Shown: positions 1 to 7,439 of the stretch, piece after piece
Numbering within the stretch: position 1 is the stretch's first letter
Layout of the letters: every line of letters starts with the position of its first letter
NCBI RefSeq assembly: GCF_000631985.1
Contig: NZ_JFYN01000044.1
Span: 207,314 to 271,313 of the forward strand
Source: Pseudomonas sp. RIT288
GTDB lineage: Bacteria > Pseudomonadota > Gammaproteobacteria > Pseudomonadales > Pseudomonadaceae
Length of the DNA stretch: 64,000 nucleotides
Direction: 5' to 3'
Position numbers and translations under genes: made by a program
Notes under the pieces: model-generated
The model's input: the letters and a program-made list of their open reading frames with translations, nothing else
Told to the model about the DNA's origin: nothing
Database searches by the model: none

Positions 1-79
1 GGCACTGCTGAAGAAACGCCACATGAGCCTGAGCCTGACGCGGCGGCCGGGACAGGTGGCAGTGGAAAACTACTGGTAA
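1..79 (+). CDS. fprB: Ferredoxin--NADP+ reductase, C-terminal 25 residues only
   Basis: Only the 3' end lies in the window; the reading frame starting at base 2 runs to TAA at 77-79. The visible tail ends in RRPGQVAVENYW. This resembles the C-terminus of E. coli Fpr (an RRPGHMTAEHYW-like end), where the last aromatic residues sit at the FAD and nicotinamide. Placement next to mscL matches the PAO1 order PA4615-mscL as I remember it. The enzyme would exchange electrons between NADPH and ferredoxin or flavodoxin in the cytoplasm. The identification rests on about 25 residues plus synteny, and the start is outside the window. Confidence 0.6.
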   Translation, partial: ALLKKRHMSLSLTRRPGQVAVENYW

Positions 80-105
80 AAAAAACGGCGCCATCAGGCG
101 CCGTT
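77..105 (-). terminator. Rho-independent terminator of mscL, possibly bidirectional
   Basis: A perfect 9-bp stem (AACGGCGCC at 84-92 with GGCGCCGTT at 97-105, loop atca) is followed on the minus strand by a run of T (the A run at 78-85). It sits between the converging fprB and mscL ends. The uridine tract makes it a clear terminator for mscL; on the plus strand the tract is poor. Confidence 0.8.
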
Positions 106-121
106 CTCATTCATCAAGCAG

Positions 122-535
122 TCAAGGCCGGTTGTTCTGGGCTTTGAGCAGATCGCGGATCTCACCGAGCAACTCTTCTTCCTTGGTCGGAACCGGTGGC
201 AGGGAAGGGGCTACGGCTTCTTCGCGTTTAAGGCGGTTGATGGCTTTCACACCCATGAAAATCGCGAAGGCGACGATCACGAAGTCCAGAATGCTCTGGA
301 TGAATTTACCGTAAGCCATTACCACAGCAGGGGCGTTGCCCTCGGCGGCTTTTAGCGTGATTGCCAGATCACTGAAGTCCACCCCTCCGATCAACAGGCC
401 GATTGGCGGCATGATCACGTCGCCGACAAACGACGAAACGATTTTGCCGGAGGCGGCACCGATGATGATACCGACGGCCATGTCGACCACATTGCCTTTG
501 ACCGCGAAGGCCTTGAACTCACTTAGCACGCCCAT
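122..535 (-). CDS. mscL: Large-conductance mechanosensitive channel MscL
   Basis: This is a homopentameric inner-membrane channel that opens under extreme membrane tension and releases solutes during hypo-osmotic shock. At 137 residues it is the usual family length. The N-terminal amphipathic helix (MGVLSEFKAFAVKGNVVDMA) leads into TM1 with the conserved glycine-rich AVGIIIGAASGKIV pore segment at about 19-32. TM2 lies at about 75-97 and is followed by a charged cytoplasmic helix (EEELLGEIRDLLKAQ). It is transcribed divergently from katB and ends at a strong terminator. The start is the only Met giving the complete N-terminal helix. Confidence 0.97.
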   Translation of the reverse strand: MGVLSEFKAFAVKGNVVDMAVGIIIGAASGKIVSSFVGDVIMPPIGLLIGGVDFSDLAITLKAAEGNAPAVVMAYGKFIQSILDFVIVAFAIFMGVKAINRLKREEAVAPSLPPVPTKEEELLGEIRDLLKAQNNRP

Positions 536-646
536 AGGTTATTTCCTTGTTACAGATGAGGTTGGTGTACGCAGTGTAAATCAGCAAAACGCGTCCTGCG
601 CGAAACACCTTCTTACAATGCCCGTTTTTATCGACACATGAATCGA

Positions 647-674
647 CGATTAGTTTGCAAAGTGCCACTAATCG
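647..674. repeat. Perfect 8-bp inverted repeat in the mscL-katB intergenic region
   Basis: CGATTAGT (647-654) and ACTAATCG (667-674) are perfect complements separated by 12 bases. They lie in the 286-bp divergent spacer between mscL and katB. It could be an operator or a stem in a transcript leader; nothing in the sequence decides which. Confidence 0.5.
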
Positions 675-734
675 CGCGCGAAATACGCCGTAACTCGCTG
701 ATTGGGAAGCCAAACTTTTCAATCATGGAGTTAC

Positions 735-753
735 GAACATTCTATTTATGTTC
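735..753. promoter_or_regulatory. Inverted repeat upstream of katB, candidate regulator site
   Basis: GAACAT (735-740) and ATGTTC (748-753) are perfect inverted half-sites with a 7-base spacer, about 70 bases before the katB start. PAO1 katB is known to be induced by hydrogen peroxide through OxyR. The 7-base spacing recalls OxyR half-site spacing, but the bases do not fit the ATAG/CTAT consensus well. The site is visible; assigning a regulator is inference. Confidence 0.35.
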
Positions 754-821
754 ACCGGCATAGCCCTCTAGCCTCTGGTTGGCGCACCTGGATGCGCTCA
801 AAAAAACCAGAGGAACCTGAT

Positions 822-2363
822 ATGAATTCCACTCTTGGACTGGGGGCTTTTCCCCATCGCCGTACGCTCGGCGTGCTTACCGCCAGCTTGCTGACCTTCT
901 CCGTGCACGCCGCGCCCCTGACCCGGGATAACGGCGCAGCGGTCGGCGATAATCAGAATTCGCAGACCGCCGGCGCCACCGGCCCGGTGCTGCTGCAGGA
1001 TGTGCAACTGATCCAGAAGCTCCAGCGTTTTGATCGTGAGCGTATTCCCGAGCGCGTGGTGCATGCCCGCGGTACCGGTGCCCATGGCACCTTCACGGTG
1101 ACCAACGACCTCAGCGACCTGAGCAAGGCCAAGGTGTTCGCTGCTGGGCAGGTGACGCCAGTGTTCGTGCGCTTCTCCGCAGTGGTACATGGTAACCACT
1201 CCCCGGAAACCCTGCGTGATCCGCGGGGTTTTGCCACCAAGTTCTACACTGCCGATGGCAATTGGGACCTCGTGGGCAACAACTTCCCGACCTTTTTCAT
1301 CCGCGATGCGATCAAGTTTCCGGACATGGTCCACGCCTTCAAGCCCGATCCACGTACCAACCTTGACGATGACTCGCGTCGTTTCGACTTCTTCTCCCAC
1401 GTGCCGGAAGCTACTCGCACGCTGACCGAGCTGTATTCCAATTCGGGTACTCCAGCCAGTTATCGGGAGATGGACGGTAATGGCGTGCATGCCTACAAGT
1501 TGGTTAACGCCAAAGGCGAAGTGCACTATGTAAAGTTTCACTGGAAAAGTTTGCAGGGCATCAAGAACCTGACACCTGAACAAGTCGAGAAAGTTCAGGG
1601 CAAGGATTACAGTCATATGACTAATGATCTGGTCAGTCATATTAACAAGGGTGATTTCCCGAAATGGGACTTGTACATCCAAGTGCTGAATCCGCAAGAT
1701 TTGTCCAAGTTTGATTTTGATCCATTGGACGCTACCAAGATCTGGCCGAATGTTCCTGAGCGAAAAGTTGGACAAATGGTGTTGAACCGTAATCCAGCCA
1801 ACGTGTTCCAGGAAACCGAACAAGTTGCGATGGCCCCGGCCAATGTTGTGCCGGGTATCGAACCTTCAGAAGATCGTCTGTTGCAAGGCCGAGTGTTTTC
1901 TTATGCCGATACGCAAATGTATCGTCTGGGAGCCAATGCCCTGCAGTTGCCGATCAACGCGCCCAAAGTTGCCGTCAACAATGGCAATCAGGACGGTGCG
2001 ATGAACTTCGGAGCCACGCAGTCTGGCGTGAACTATCAGCCAAGCCGCCTGCAACCGCGTGAAGAGCCGCAAAGCGCGCGTTACAGCCAGCTGGCACTGT
2101 CGGGCAGCACCCAGCAGGCGAAGATCCAGCGTGAGCAGAACTTCAAGCAGGCCGGGGATCTGTATCGCTCGTTCAGCCAACAGGAGCGTCAGGACCTGAT
2201 CGCCAGCTTCGGCGGCTCGCTGGCGACCACCGATGACGAGAGCAAGCACATCATCCTGTCCTTCCTTTATAAGGCCGATCCGGAATACGGCACCGGTGTG
2301 ACCAAAGTGGCCAAGGGTGACCTGAGCCGGGTCAAGGCGCTGGCGGCGAAACTGGTCGACTGA
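822..2363 (+). CDS. katB: Periplasmic (exported) monofunctional haem catalase KatB
   Basis: Decomposes hydrogen peroxide. The protein has 513 residues, which I recall as the length of PAO1 KatB. The start at 822 is chosen because AGAGG precedes it and it yields a clean signal peptide (about residues 1-31, ending SVHAA); an upstream in-frame extension from 702 is unlikely to be translated. Catalase landmarks are the distal His81 in VVHARGTGAHG, the Asn pair at 153-154 in DLVGNNFP, and the proximal haem-ligand Tyr361 in RVFSYADTQ. The next gene encodes the ankyrin protein that in P. aeruginosa supports KatB activity. A hairpin at 2381-2403 separates the two genes. Induction by peroxide is expected from the family but not proven by a site here. 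Confidence 0.95.
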   Translation: MNSTLGLGAFPHRRTLGVLTASLLTFSVHAAPLTRDNGAAVGDNQNSQTAGATGPVLLQDVQLIQKLQRFDRERIPERVVHARGTGAHGTFTVTNDLSDLSKAKVFAAGQVTPVFVRFSAVVHGNHSPETLRDPRGFATKFYTADGNWDLVGNNFPTFFIRDAIKFPDMVHAFKPDPRTNLDDDSRRFDFFSHVPEATRTLTELYSNSGTPASYREMDGNGVHAYKLVNAKGEVHYVKFHWKSLQGIKNLTPEQVEKVQGKDYSHMTNDLVSHINKGDFPKWDLYIQVLNPQDLSKFDFDPLDATKIWPNVPERKVGQMVLNRNPANVFQETEQVAMAPANVVPGIEPSEDRLLQGRVFSYADTQMYRLGANALQLPINAPKVAVNNGNQDGAMNFGATQSGVNYQPSRLQPREEPQSARYSQLALSGSTQQAKIQREQNFKQAGDLYRSFSQQERQDLIASFGGSLATTDDESKHIILSFLYKADPEYGTGVTKVAKGDLSRVKALAAKLVD

Positions 2364-2380
2364 TCTCGACGCCATGCAAC

Positions 2381-2403
2381 GCGGGGCCTGACTCAGGCCC
2401 CGC
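2381..2403 (+). terminator. Strong hairpin between katB and ankB without a U tract
   Basis: A perfect 10-bp GC stem (GCGGGGCCTG / CAGGCCCCGC, loop act) begins 17 bases after the katB stop and ends 20 bases before ankB. There is no T run after it, so it is more likely a partial terminator or an mRNA 3'-end stabiliser that lowers ankB expression relative to katB than a full terminator. Confidence 0.6.
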
Positions 2404-2423
2404 TCTGCCCAAGGAGAGCGTTT

Positions 2424-2960
2424 ATGCGTGCCTGTCTTTTACTGTTGCTCGGATGCCTGTCCTTCACAGCGCTGGCCGGGCAAAGCCCTGAGGCGATCAA
2501 GGCGCAGTTGCAGGATTACTATTTCGATGCCGCACGGCGTGGCGATGTGCCGATGCTCGAGACCTTTATCGAGTCAGGTTATTCCCTCGATACCCGCGAC
2601 AGCAAGGGCTACACCGCTTTGATTCTGGCGGCGTATCACGGCCAGGGCGCGGCAGTTGACCGGTTACTGGCGGCGGGCGCTGATGCCTGCGCGCAGGATC
2701 AACGTGGCAACACAGCGCTGATGGGCGCGATTTTCAAAGGCGAGATGCAGATTGCTCGAAGGCTGATGGCCACCGATTGCAGCCCCGATCAGCGCAACGG
2801 CGCAGGCCAGACTGCGGCGATGTACGCCGGGTTGTTCAAGCGTGTTGAGCTGCTCGACGCACTCAAGGCCAAGGGCGCCGACCTCAATGCCGAGGATCCG
2901 CTGGGCAACAGTGCCGCGCGTCTGGCCAACGGCGAAATCCGCACCGCCGCGCCGCGCTGA
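2424..2960 (+). CDS. ankB: Exported ankyrin-repeat protein, partner of KatB
   Basis: A 178-residue protein. The N-terminal signal peptide (MRACLLLLLGCLSFTALAG, about 1-19) points to the periplasm. Ankyrin repeats follow from about residue 37: ARRGDVPMLETFIESGYSLDTRDSKGYTALILAAYHGQG, then DQRGNTALMGAIFKG, then RNGAGQTAAMYAGL, each with the helix-turn-helix TALxxAA pattern. In P. aeruginosa AnkB is reported to be needed for full KatB activity and peroxide resistance, and the adjacency here supports the same role. AAGGAG lies just upstream of the start. The cysteine in LLLLLGC could be read as a weak lipobox, but the following sequence favours ordinary cleavage after ALA. Confidence 0.9.
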   Translation: MRACLLLLLGCLSFTALAGQSPEAIKAQLQDYYFDAARRGDVPMLETFIESGYSLDTRDSKGYTALILAAYHGQGAAVDRLLAAGADACAQDQRGNTALMGAIFKGEMQIARRLMATDCSPDQRNGAGQTAAMYAGLFKRVELLDALKAKGADLNAEDPLGNSAARLANGEIRTAAPR

Positions 2961-3003
2961 GCGGTGGCTGCGTTATCATCGCGGTTTTTGCCGGGGGATC
3001 CAG

Positions 3004-4371
3004 ATGGCCAAGGCCAAGCGCATGTACGGCTGCACCGAGTGCGGCGCAACCTTTCCCAAGTGGGCGGGCCAGTGCGGCGAGTGCGGCGCCTGGAACACCC
3101 TGACCGAGACCATGATCGAAAGTGGCGGGGCCACGGCGCCCACCGGGCGTACCGGCTGGGCCGGACAGCAGGCGCAGATCAAGACCCTGGCCGAAGTCAG
3201 CATCGAGGAGATTCCACGCTTCTCCACCGCGTCCGGTGAGCTGGATCGAGTGCTGGGTGGCGGTCTGGTTGACGGCTCGGTGGTGTTGATCGGTGGTGAC
3301 CCGGGCATCGGCAAGTCGACGATTCTGTTGCAGACCCTGTGCAACCTCGCCAAGAGCATGCCGGCGCTGTACGTCACCGGCGAAGAGTCCCAGCAGCAAG
3401 TGGCGATGCGTGCCCGGCGTCTGGGTTTGCCCCAGGATCAATTGCGGGTGATGACCGAAACCTGCATCGAAACCATCATCGCCACCGCCCGCCAGGAAAA
3501 ACCCAAGGTGATGGTGATCGACTCGATCCAGACCATTTTCACCGAACAATTGCAGTCGGCCCCCGGCGGCGTCTCGCAGGTGCGTGAGAGTGCGGCGCTG
3601 CTGGTGCGTTATGCCAAGCAGAGCGGCACGGCGATTTTCCTCGTCGGTCACGTCACCAAGGAAGGCGCGCTCGCCGGCCCGCGGGTGCTGGAGCACATGG
3701 TCGACACCGTGCTGTATTTCGAAGGCGAGTCCGATGGCCGTTTGCGTTTGCTGCGGGCGGTGAAGAACCGCTTCGGTGCGGTCAATGAACTGGGCGTGTT
3801 CGGCATGACCGACAAGGGTCTGAAAGAAGTCTCCAACCCGTCGGCGATTTTTCTGACCCGTGCCCAGGAAGAAGTCCCGGGCAGTGTGGTCATGGCGACG
3901 TGGGAAGGCACCCGGCCGATGCTGGTGGAAGTGCAGGCGCTGGTGGATGACAGTCATCTGGCCAATCCGCGCCGCGTGACGTTGGGCCTTGATCAGAACC
4001 GATTGGCGATGTTGTTGGCGGTATTGCACCGTCACGGTGGTATTCCGACCCACGATCAAGACGTGTTCCTCAACGTGGTCGGCGGGGTCAAGGTGCTGGA
4101 AACCGCGTCCGACCTCGCGTTGATGGCGGCGGTGATGTCGAGCCTGCGCAACCGGCCATTGCCGCATGACCTGCTGGTATTTGGTGAAGTCGGTTTGTCC
4201 GGCGAAGTGCGCCCGGTGCCGAGCGGCCAGGAGCGTTTGAAGGAAGCGGCCAAGCATGGCTTCAAACGGGCGATCGTGCCCAAGGGCAATGCGCCGAAAG
4301 AAGCACCGGCGGGTCTGCAGATCATTGCCGTGACGCGGCTGGAACAGGCGCTCGACGCACTGTTCGAATAA
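3004..4371 (+). CDS. radA: DNA repair protein RadA
   Basis: A RecA-like ATPase that promotes branch migration of recombination intermediates. It has 455 residues, close to E. coli RadA (460). A C4 zinc finger (Cys10, Cys13, Cys24, Cys27) opens the protein. Walker A GGDPGIGKST is at about 97-106, Walker B (VMVIDSIQT) follows, and the family-specific KNRFG motif is present. A C-terminal Lon-like, proteolytically dead domain ends the protein (VGGVKVLETASDLA, then LSGEVRPVPSGQERLKEAAKHGF). The start at 3004 is the one giving MAKAKRMYGCTECG; a longer frame from 2842 overlaps ankB and adds no family sequence. The gene lies 43 bases after ankB. Confidence 0.97.
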   Translation: MAKAKRMYGCTECGATFPKWAGQCGECGAWNTLTETMIESGGATAPTGRTGWAGQQAQIKTLAEVSIEEIPRFSTASGELDRVLGGGLVDGSVVLIGGDPGIGKSTILLQTLCNLAKSMPALYVTGEESQQQVAMRARRLGLPQDQLRVMTETCIETIIATARQEKPKVMVIDSIQTIFTEQLQSAPGGVSQVRESAALLVRYAKQSGTAIFLVGHVTKEGALAGPRVLEHMVDTVLYFEGESDGRLRLLRAVKNRFGAVNELGVFGMTDKGLKEVSNPSAIFLTRAQEEVPGSVVMATWEGTRPMLVEVQALVDDSHLANPRRVTLGLDQNRLAMLLAVLHRHGGIPTHDQDVFLNVVGGVKVLETASDLALMAAVMSSLRNRPLPHDLLVFGEVGLSGEVRPVPSGQERLKEAAKHGFKRAIVPKGNAPKEAPAGLQIIAVTRLEQALDALFE

Positions 4372-4381
4372 CCACCGATTT

Positions 4382-4466
4382 CCTTGTAGGAGCTGCCGCA
4401 GGCTGCGATCTTTTGATCTTCTAAAACAAGATCAAAAGATCGCAGCCTGCGGCAGCTCCTACAAGG
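4382..4466. repeat. REPIN, family A: perfect 39-bp inverted repeat
   Basis: Arms 4382-4420 and 4428-4466 are perfectly complementary around a 7-base loop. Each arm carries the unit GAGCTGCCGCAGGCTGCGAT, which recurs at 10007, 14521, 23113 and 33879. It fills the space between the converging radA and mapZ genes. It very likely forms a cruciform or RNA hairpin and may block read-through both ways. Confidence 0.9.
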
Positions 4467-4467
4467 G

Positions 4468-4836
4468 TCACAGTTCGATCAGGGCGCCGAGCTCGCGCTC
4501 AAGCGCGGTTTCGTCAGCCAGATTCAGTTCGATCAACCGCCGCAAGCGCTGGATCGACTCCAGGCTGATATGCCGGCAGACAAATCCCAACTGGCCGTTT
4601 TCTTCATGAGCCAGATGCACATCCATCTCGATTTCGACGTCCGGACTCAAATGGATCCTGACGAAAAAGTCTTTCGCTGCATCGCCCAGCCACGGCTCTG
4701 GCGTTTCGATCAGCAACCCTTTCAGCGACAGATCGAGCAACTTCACCGGCCAGATGAATTGGCCCTGACTCAGCTCGGTTCTGGCATCGAACGCAATACG
4801 TTTGAAGCGACGGCGATTGGCTGGGTGTTCGCTCAT
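4468..4836 (-). CDS. mapZ: PilZ-domain c-di-GMP receptor, MapZ (PA4608-like)
   Basis: A single-domain PilZ protein of 122 residues. The c-di-GMP-binding signature is complete: RRRFKR near residue 8-13 (RxxxR) and DLSLKG at about 34-39 (DxSxxG). The order radA-PilZ-...-cstA matches PAO1, where PA4608 is MapZ. MapZ in the c-di-GMP-bound form inhibits the chemoreceptor methyltransferase CheR1 and so tunes flagellar motor switching. No other domain is present, so output must be through a protein partner. The gene converges on radA through a REPIN and is divergent from cstA. Function is assigned by homology and synteny. Confidence 0.88.
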   Translation of the reverse strand: MSEHPANRRRFKRIAFDARTELSQGQFIWPVKLLDLSLKGLLIETPEPWLGDAAKDFFVRIHLSPDVEIEMDVHLAHEENGQLGFVCRHISLESIQRLRRLIELNLADETALERELGALIEL

Positions 4837-4986
4837 GGCGCAATCCTCGGAAGAGTTCGCTGACTATAGACCCGACCATTGGGTGGCTGCCAATCAACAA
4901 GCCGTCTAGACCAACGTCGGGGTATGGCCTTTGGCGCCGTAAGCGCTAAACTCGGGGTGGCTGTCTTTCTTGTCCACCCTGGCTGG

Positions 4987-5009
4987 AATAATAAAATGAA
5001 AAATAATAA
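4987..5009 (+). promoter_or_regulatory. Two Hfq/Crc catabolite-activity motifs around the cstA start
   Basis: AATAATAA occurs at 4987-4994, directly abutting the Shine-Dalgarno GGA and ending one base before the ATG, and again at 5002-5009 inside codons 3-5. Both fit the AANAANAA (CA) motif to which Hfq with Crc binds in Pseudomonas to block translation when preferred carbon sources are present. Relief would come from the CrcZ/CrcY small RNAs under CbrAB. The motifs are directly visible; the regulation is inference from the well-studied Crc system. Confidence 0.75.
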
Positions 5010-7062
5010 TAGCCTGCTACGCCACTTACCCTGGCTAGTGCTGGCAATCGTAGGAGCGTGCGCCCTGGGCGTAGTGGCATTGCGCCGAGGAGAGGCGATC
5101 AACGCCTTGTGGATTGTGGTCGCGGCCGTGGCCATCTATCTGGTTGCGTACCGTTACTACAGTCTGTTCATCGCCAACAATGTGATGCAACTCGACCCGC
5201 GTCGGGCCACCCCCGCCGTGCTCAACAACGACGGTCTGGACTACGTTCCGACCAATAAACACATTCTTTTCGGTCACCACTTCGCAGCGATTGCCGGCGC
5301 AGGGCCTCTGGTTGGCCCGGTATTGGCGGCGCAGATGGGCTACCTGCCCGGCACGCTGTGGCTGATTGCCGGGGTGGTGCTGGCGGGCGCGGTGCAGGAC
5401 TTCATGGTTCTGTTCATGTCGACCCGGCGCAACGGCCGTTCCCTGGGCGACATGGTGCGTGAAGAAATGGGCCGCATTCCCGGCACCATCGCCCTGTTTG
5501 GCTGCTTCCTGATCATGATCATCATCCTCGCGGTGCTGGCGCTGATCGTCGTGAAAGCCCTGGCCGAGAGCCCGTGGGGCATCTTCACCGTGATGGCGAC
5601 CATCCCGATCGCGATGTTCATGGGCATCTACATGCGCTACATCCGCCCGGGCCGCATCGGTGAGATCTCGGTGGTCGGCGTATTGCTGCTGCTGGGCTCG
5701 ATCTGGCTCGGTGGGCAGATCGCCGCCGATCCGGTGTGGGCCAAGGCATTCACCTTCACCGGCGTGCAGATTACCTGGATGTTGGTTGGCTACGGTTTTG
5801 TGGCCGCTTCGTTGCCGGTGTGGCTGATTCTGGCGCCGCGTGACTACCTCTCCACTTTCCTCAAGATCGGTACCATCGTCGCTCTGGCGATCGGCATTCT
5901 GGTGACCATGCCCGAGCTGAAAATGCCCGCGCTGACCCAGTTCGTCGACGGCACTGGCCCGGTGTGGAAGGGCGGTCTGTTCCCGTTCCTGTTCATCACC
6001 ATCGCTTGCGGTGCGGTATCGGGTTTCCACGCGCTGATCTCTTCGGGCACCACGCCGAAACTGCTGGATAACGAAACCAACGCGCGTTATATCGGTTATG
6101 GCGGCATGCTGATGGAATCGTTCGTCGCGATCATGGCCATGGTTGCCGCTTCGGTGATCGAGCCGGGCGTGTATTTCGCCATGAACAGCCCGGCCGCCGT
6201 GGTCGGCAGTGACGTCGCGTCGGTTGCGCAAGTGGTCTCCAGCTGGGGCTTTGCGATCACGCCGGAAGCGTTGCAAGCGGTAGCGCATGACATTGGTGAA
6301 ACCACCATTCTGGCCCGTGCCGGTGGTGCGCCGACCCTGGCGGTCGGTATCGCGCAGATCCTGCACAGTGTCCTGCCGGGTGAAAACACCATGGCGTTCT
6401 GGTACCACTTCGCGATCCTGTTCGAAGCGCTGTTCATTCTGACGGCTGTGGACGCCGGCACCCGTGCCGGGCGCTTCATGCTGCAGGACCTGCTCGGCTC
6501 CTTCGTTCCTGCTCTGAAACGTACCGAATCCTGGTCCGCCAACCTGATCGCCACCGCCGGTTGTGTGGCGATGTGGGGCTGGCTGCTGTACCAGGGCGTG
6601 GTCGACCCACTGGGCGGGATCAACACCTTGTGGCCGCTGTTCGGTATCTCCAACCAGATGCTGGCCGGTATCGCGCTGATGCTCGGCACCGTGGTCCTGA
6701 TCAAGATGAAGCGCCAGCGCTACATCTGGGTCACCCTGCTGCCGGCCACCTGGCTGCTGATCTGCACCACCACCGCTGGCTTCATCAAGCTGTTCGACGC
6801 CAACCCGGCGATCGGCTTCCTGTCGCTGGCCAGGAAATACAGCGATGCGCTGGCCAATGGTCAGGTGCTGGCTCCGGCAAAAAGCGTCGAGCAGATGCAG
6901 CACGTGATCTTCAACGCCTACACCAACGCAACGCTCACCGCGCTGTTCCTGTTCGTGGTTTTCAGCATCCTGTTCTATGCGCTCAAGGTCGGCATCGCCG
7001 CCTGGGGCAAAAAAGAGCGTACGGATAAAGAATCGCCATTCCAGGCCCTGCCGGACGCGTAA
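4996..7062 (+). CDS. cstA: Carbon starvation protein CstA (peptide/pyruvate-type transporter)
   Basis: A 688-residue polytopic inner-membrane protein, with hydrophobic segments from about residue 10 to the end, of the CstA family (peptide transporter in carbon starvation; relatives carry pyruvate). Conserved features include TNKHILFGHHFAAIAGAGPLVGPV near 90-115 and GAVSGFHALISSGTTPKLLDNE near 335-360. The start at 4996 is chosen over an upstream in-frame Met (4879) because it follows GGAATAATAAA and gives the standard short N-terminus. A YbdD-family gene follows 15 bases later, the usual pair. Translation is probably repressed by Hfq/Crc through the two CA motifs at the start. In Pseudomonas this gene is linked to CbrAB-dependent amino-acid and peptide use. 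Confidence 0.95.
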   Translation: MKNNNSLLRHLPWLVLAIVGACALGVVALRRGEAINALWIVVAAVAIYLVAYRYYSLFIANNVMQLDPRRATPAVLNNDGLDYVPTNKHILFGHHFAAIAGAGPLVGPVLAAQMGYLPGTLWLIAGVVLAGAVQDFMVLFMSTRRNGRSLGDMVREEMGRIPGTIALFGCFLIMIIILAVLALIVVKALAESPWGIFTVMATIPIAMFMGIYMRYIRPGRIGEISVVGVLLLLGSIWLGGQIAADPVWAKAFTFTGVQITWMLVGYGFVAASLPVWLILAPRDYLSTFLKIGTIVALAIGILVTMPELKMPALTQFVDGTGPVWKGGLFPFLFITIACGAVSGFHALISSGTTPKLLDNETNARYIGYGGMLMESFVAIMAMVAASVIEPGVYFAMNSPAAVVGSDVASVAQVVSSWGFAITPEALQAVAHDIGETTILARAGGAPTLAVGIAQILHSVLPGENTMAFWYHFAILFEALFILTAVDAGTRAGRFMLQDLLGSFVPALKRTESWSANLIATAGCVAMWGWLLYQGVVDPLGGINTLWPLFGISNQMLAGIALMLGTVVLIKMKRQRYIWVTLLPATWLLICTTTAGFIKLFDANPAIGFLSLARKYSDALANGQVLAPAKSVEQMQHVIFNAYTNATLTALFLFVVFSILFYALKVGIAAWGKKERTDKESPFQALPDA

Positions 7063-7077
7063 CCAGAGGATTGCACC

Positions 7078-7275
7078 ATGTTCAATGACCTGAGTCGCCT
7101 CGGTAAATACCTCGGTCAGGCCGCCCGCCTGATGGTCGGCATGCCCGACTACGACACCTACGTCGAGCATATGCAAACCAAACACCCGGACAAACCGGTG
7201 ATGAGCTACGAGATGTTCTTCCGCGAACGTCAGGAAGCGCGTTACGGTGGCAAGGGTGGGCCGAAGTGCTGTTGA
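7078..7275 (+). CDS. Small YbdD/YjiX-family protein
   Basis: A 65-residue soluble protein with the family core YLGQAARLMVGMPDYDTYVEHMQTKHP and a C-terminal FFRERQEARYGGKGGPKCC. It starts 15 bases after the cstA stop behind AGAGGA and is evidently co-transcribed with it. In E. coli the homologues YbdD and YjiX accompany CstA and BtsT and appear to be needed for transporter function. The Cys-Cys end is typical of the family. Biochemical role unknown; cofactor or assembly subunit is inference. Confidence 0.9.
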   Translation: MFNDLSRLGKYLGQAARLMVGMPDYDTYVEHMQTKHPDKPVMSYEMFFRERQEARYGGKGGPKCC

Positions 7276-7306
7276 GCTGACAGCCTGCGGTTGATGCAGT
7301 CCCCCT

Positions 7307-7396
7307 TGTGGGAGCGAGCCTGCTCGCGAATACGGAGTGTCAGTTGATGAATGATTTGACTGACACACCGCTTTCGCGAGCAGGCTCGCTCCCACA
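7307..7396. repeat. REPIN, family B
   Basis: Inverted copies of a TGTGGGAGCGAGCCTGCTCGCGAA-type unit lie at 7307-7330 and 7373-7396. The middle holds a second, nested inverted repeat (GTGTCAGT ... ACTGACAC) that reappears in weaker form in the REPIN at 28561. It lies after the YbdD-family gene and before the GTPase gene. Confidence 0.9.
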
Positions 7397-7439
7397 TTTG
7401 TTTTTGTGTTGTTCATTCATTTTGTGAAGGGGATCAGTT

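Noticed and set aside
702..821. N-terminal extension of katB
   Set aside because: The extra 40 residues are not catalase-like and would hide the signal peptide; ATG 822 has its own ribosome site.
2842..3003. N-terminal extension of radA over the end of ankB
   Set aside because: It is ankB sequence read in another frame; RadA starts at MAKAKRMYGC.
5035..7416. 793-codon open frame antisense to cstA
   Set aside because: Low-complexity His/Gln/Asp/Arg translation typical of the strand opposite membrane-protein codons; cstA is certain.
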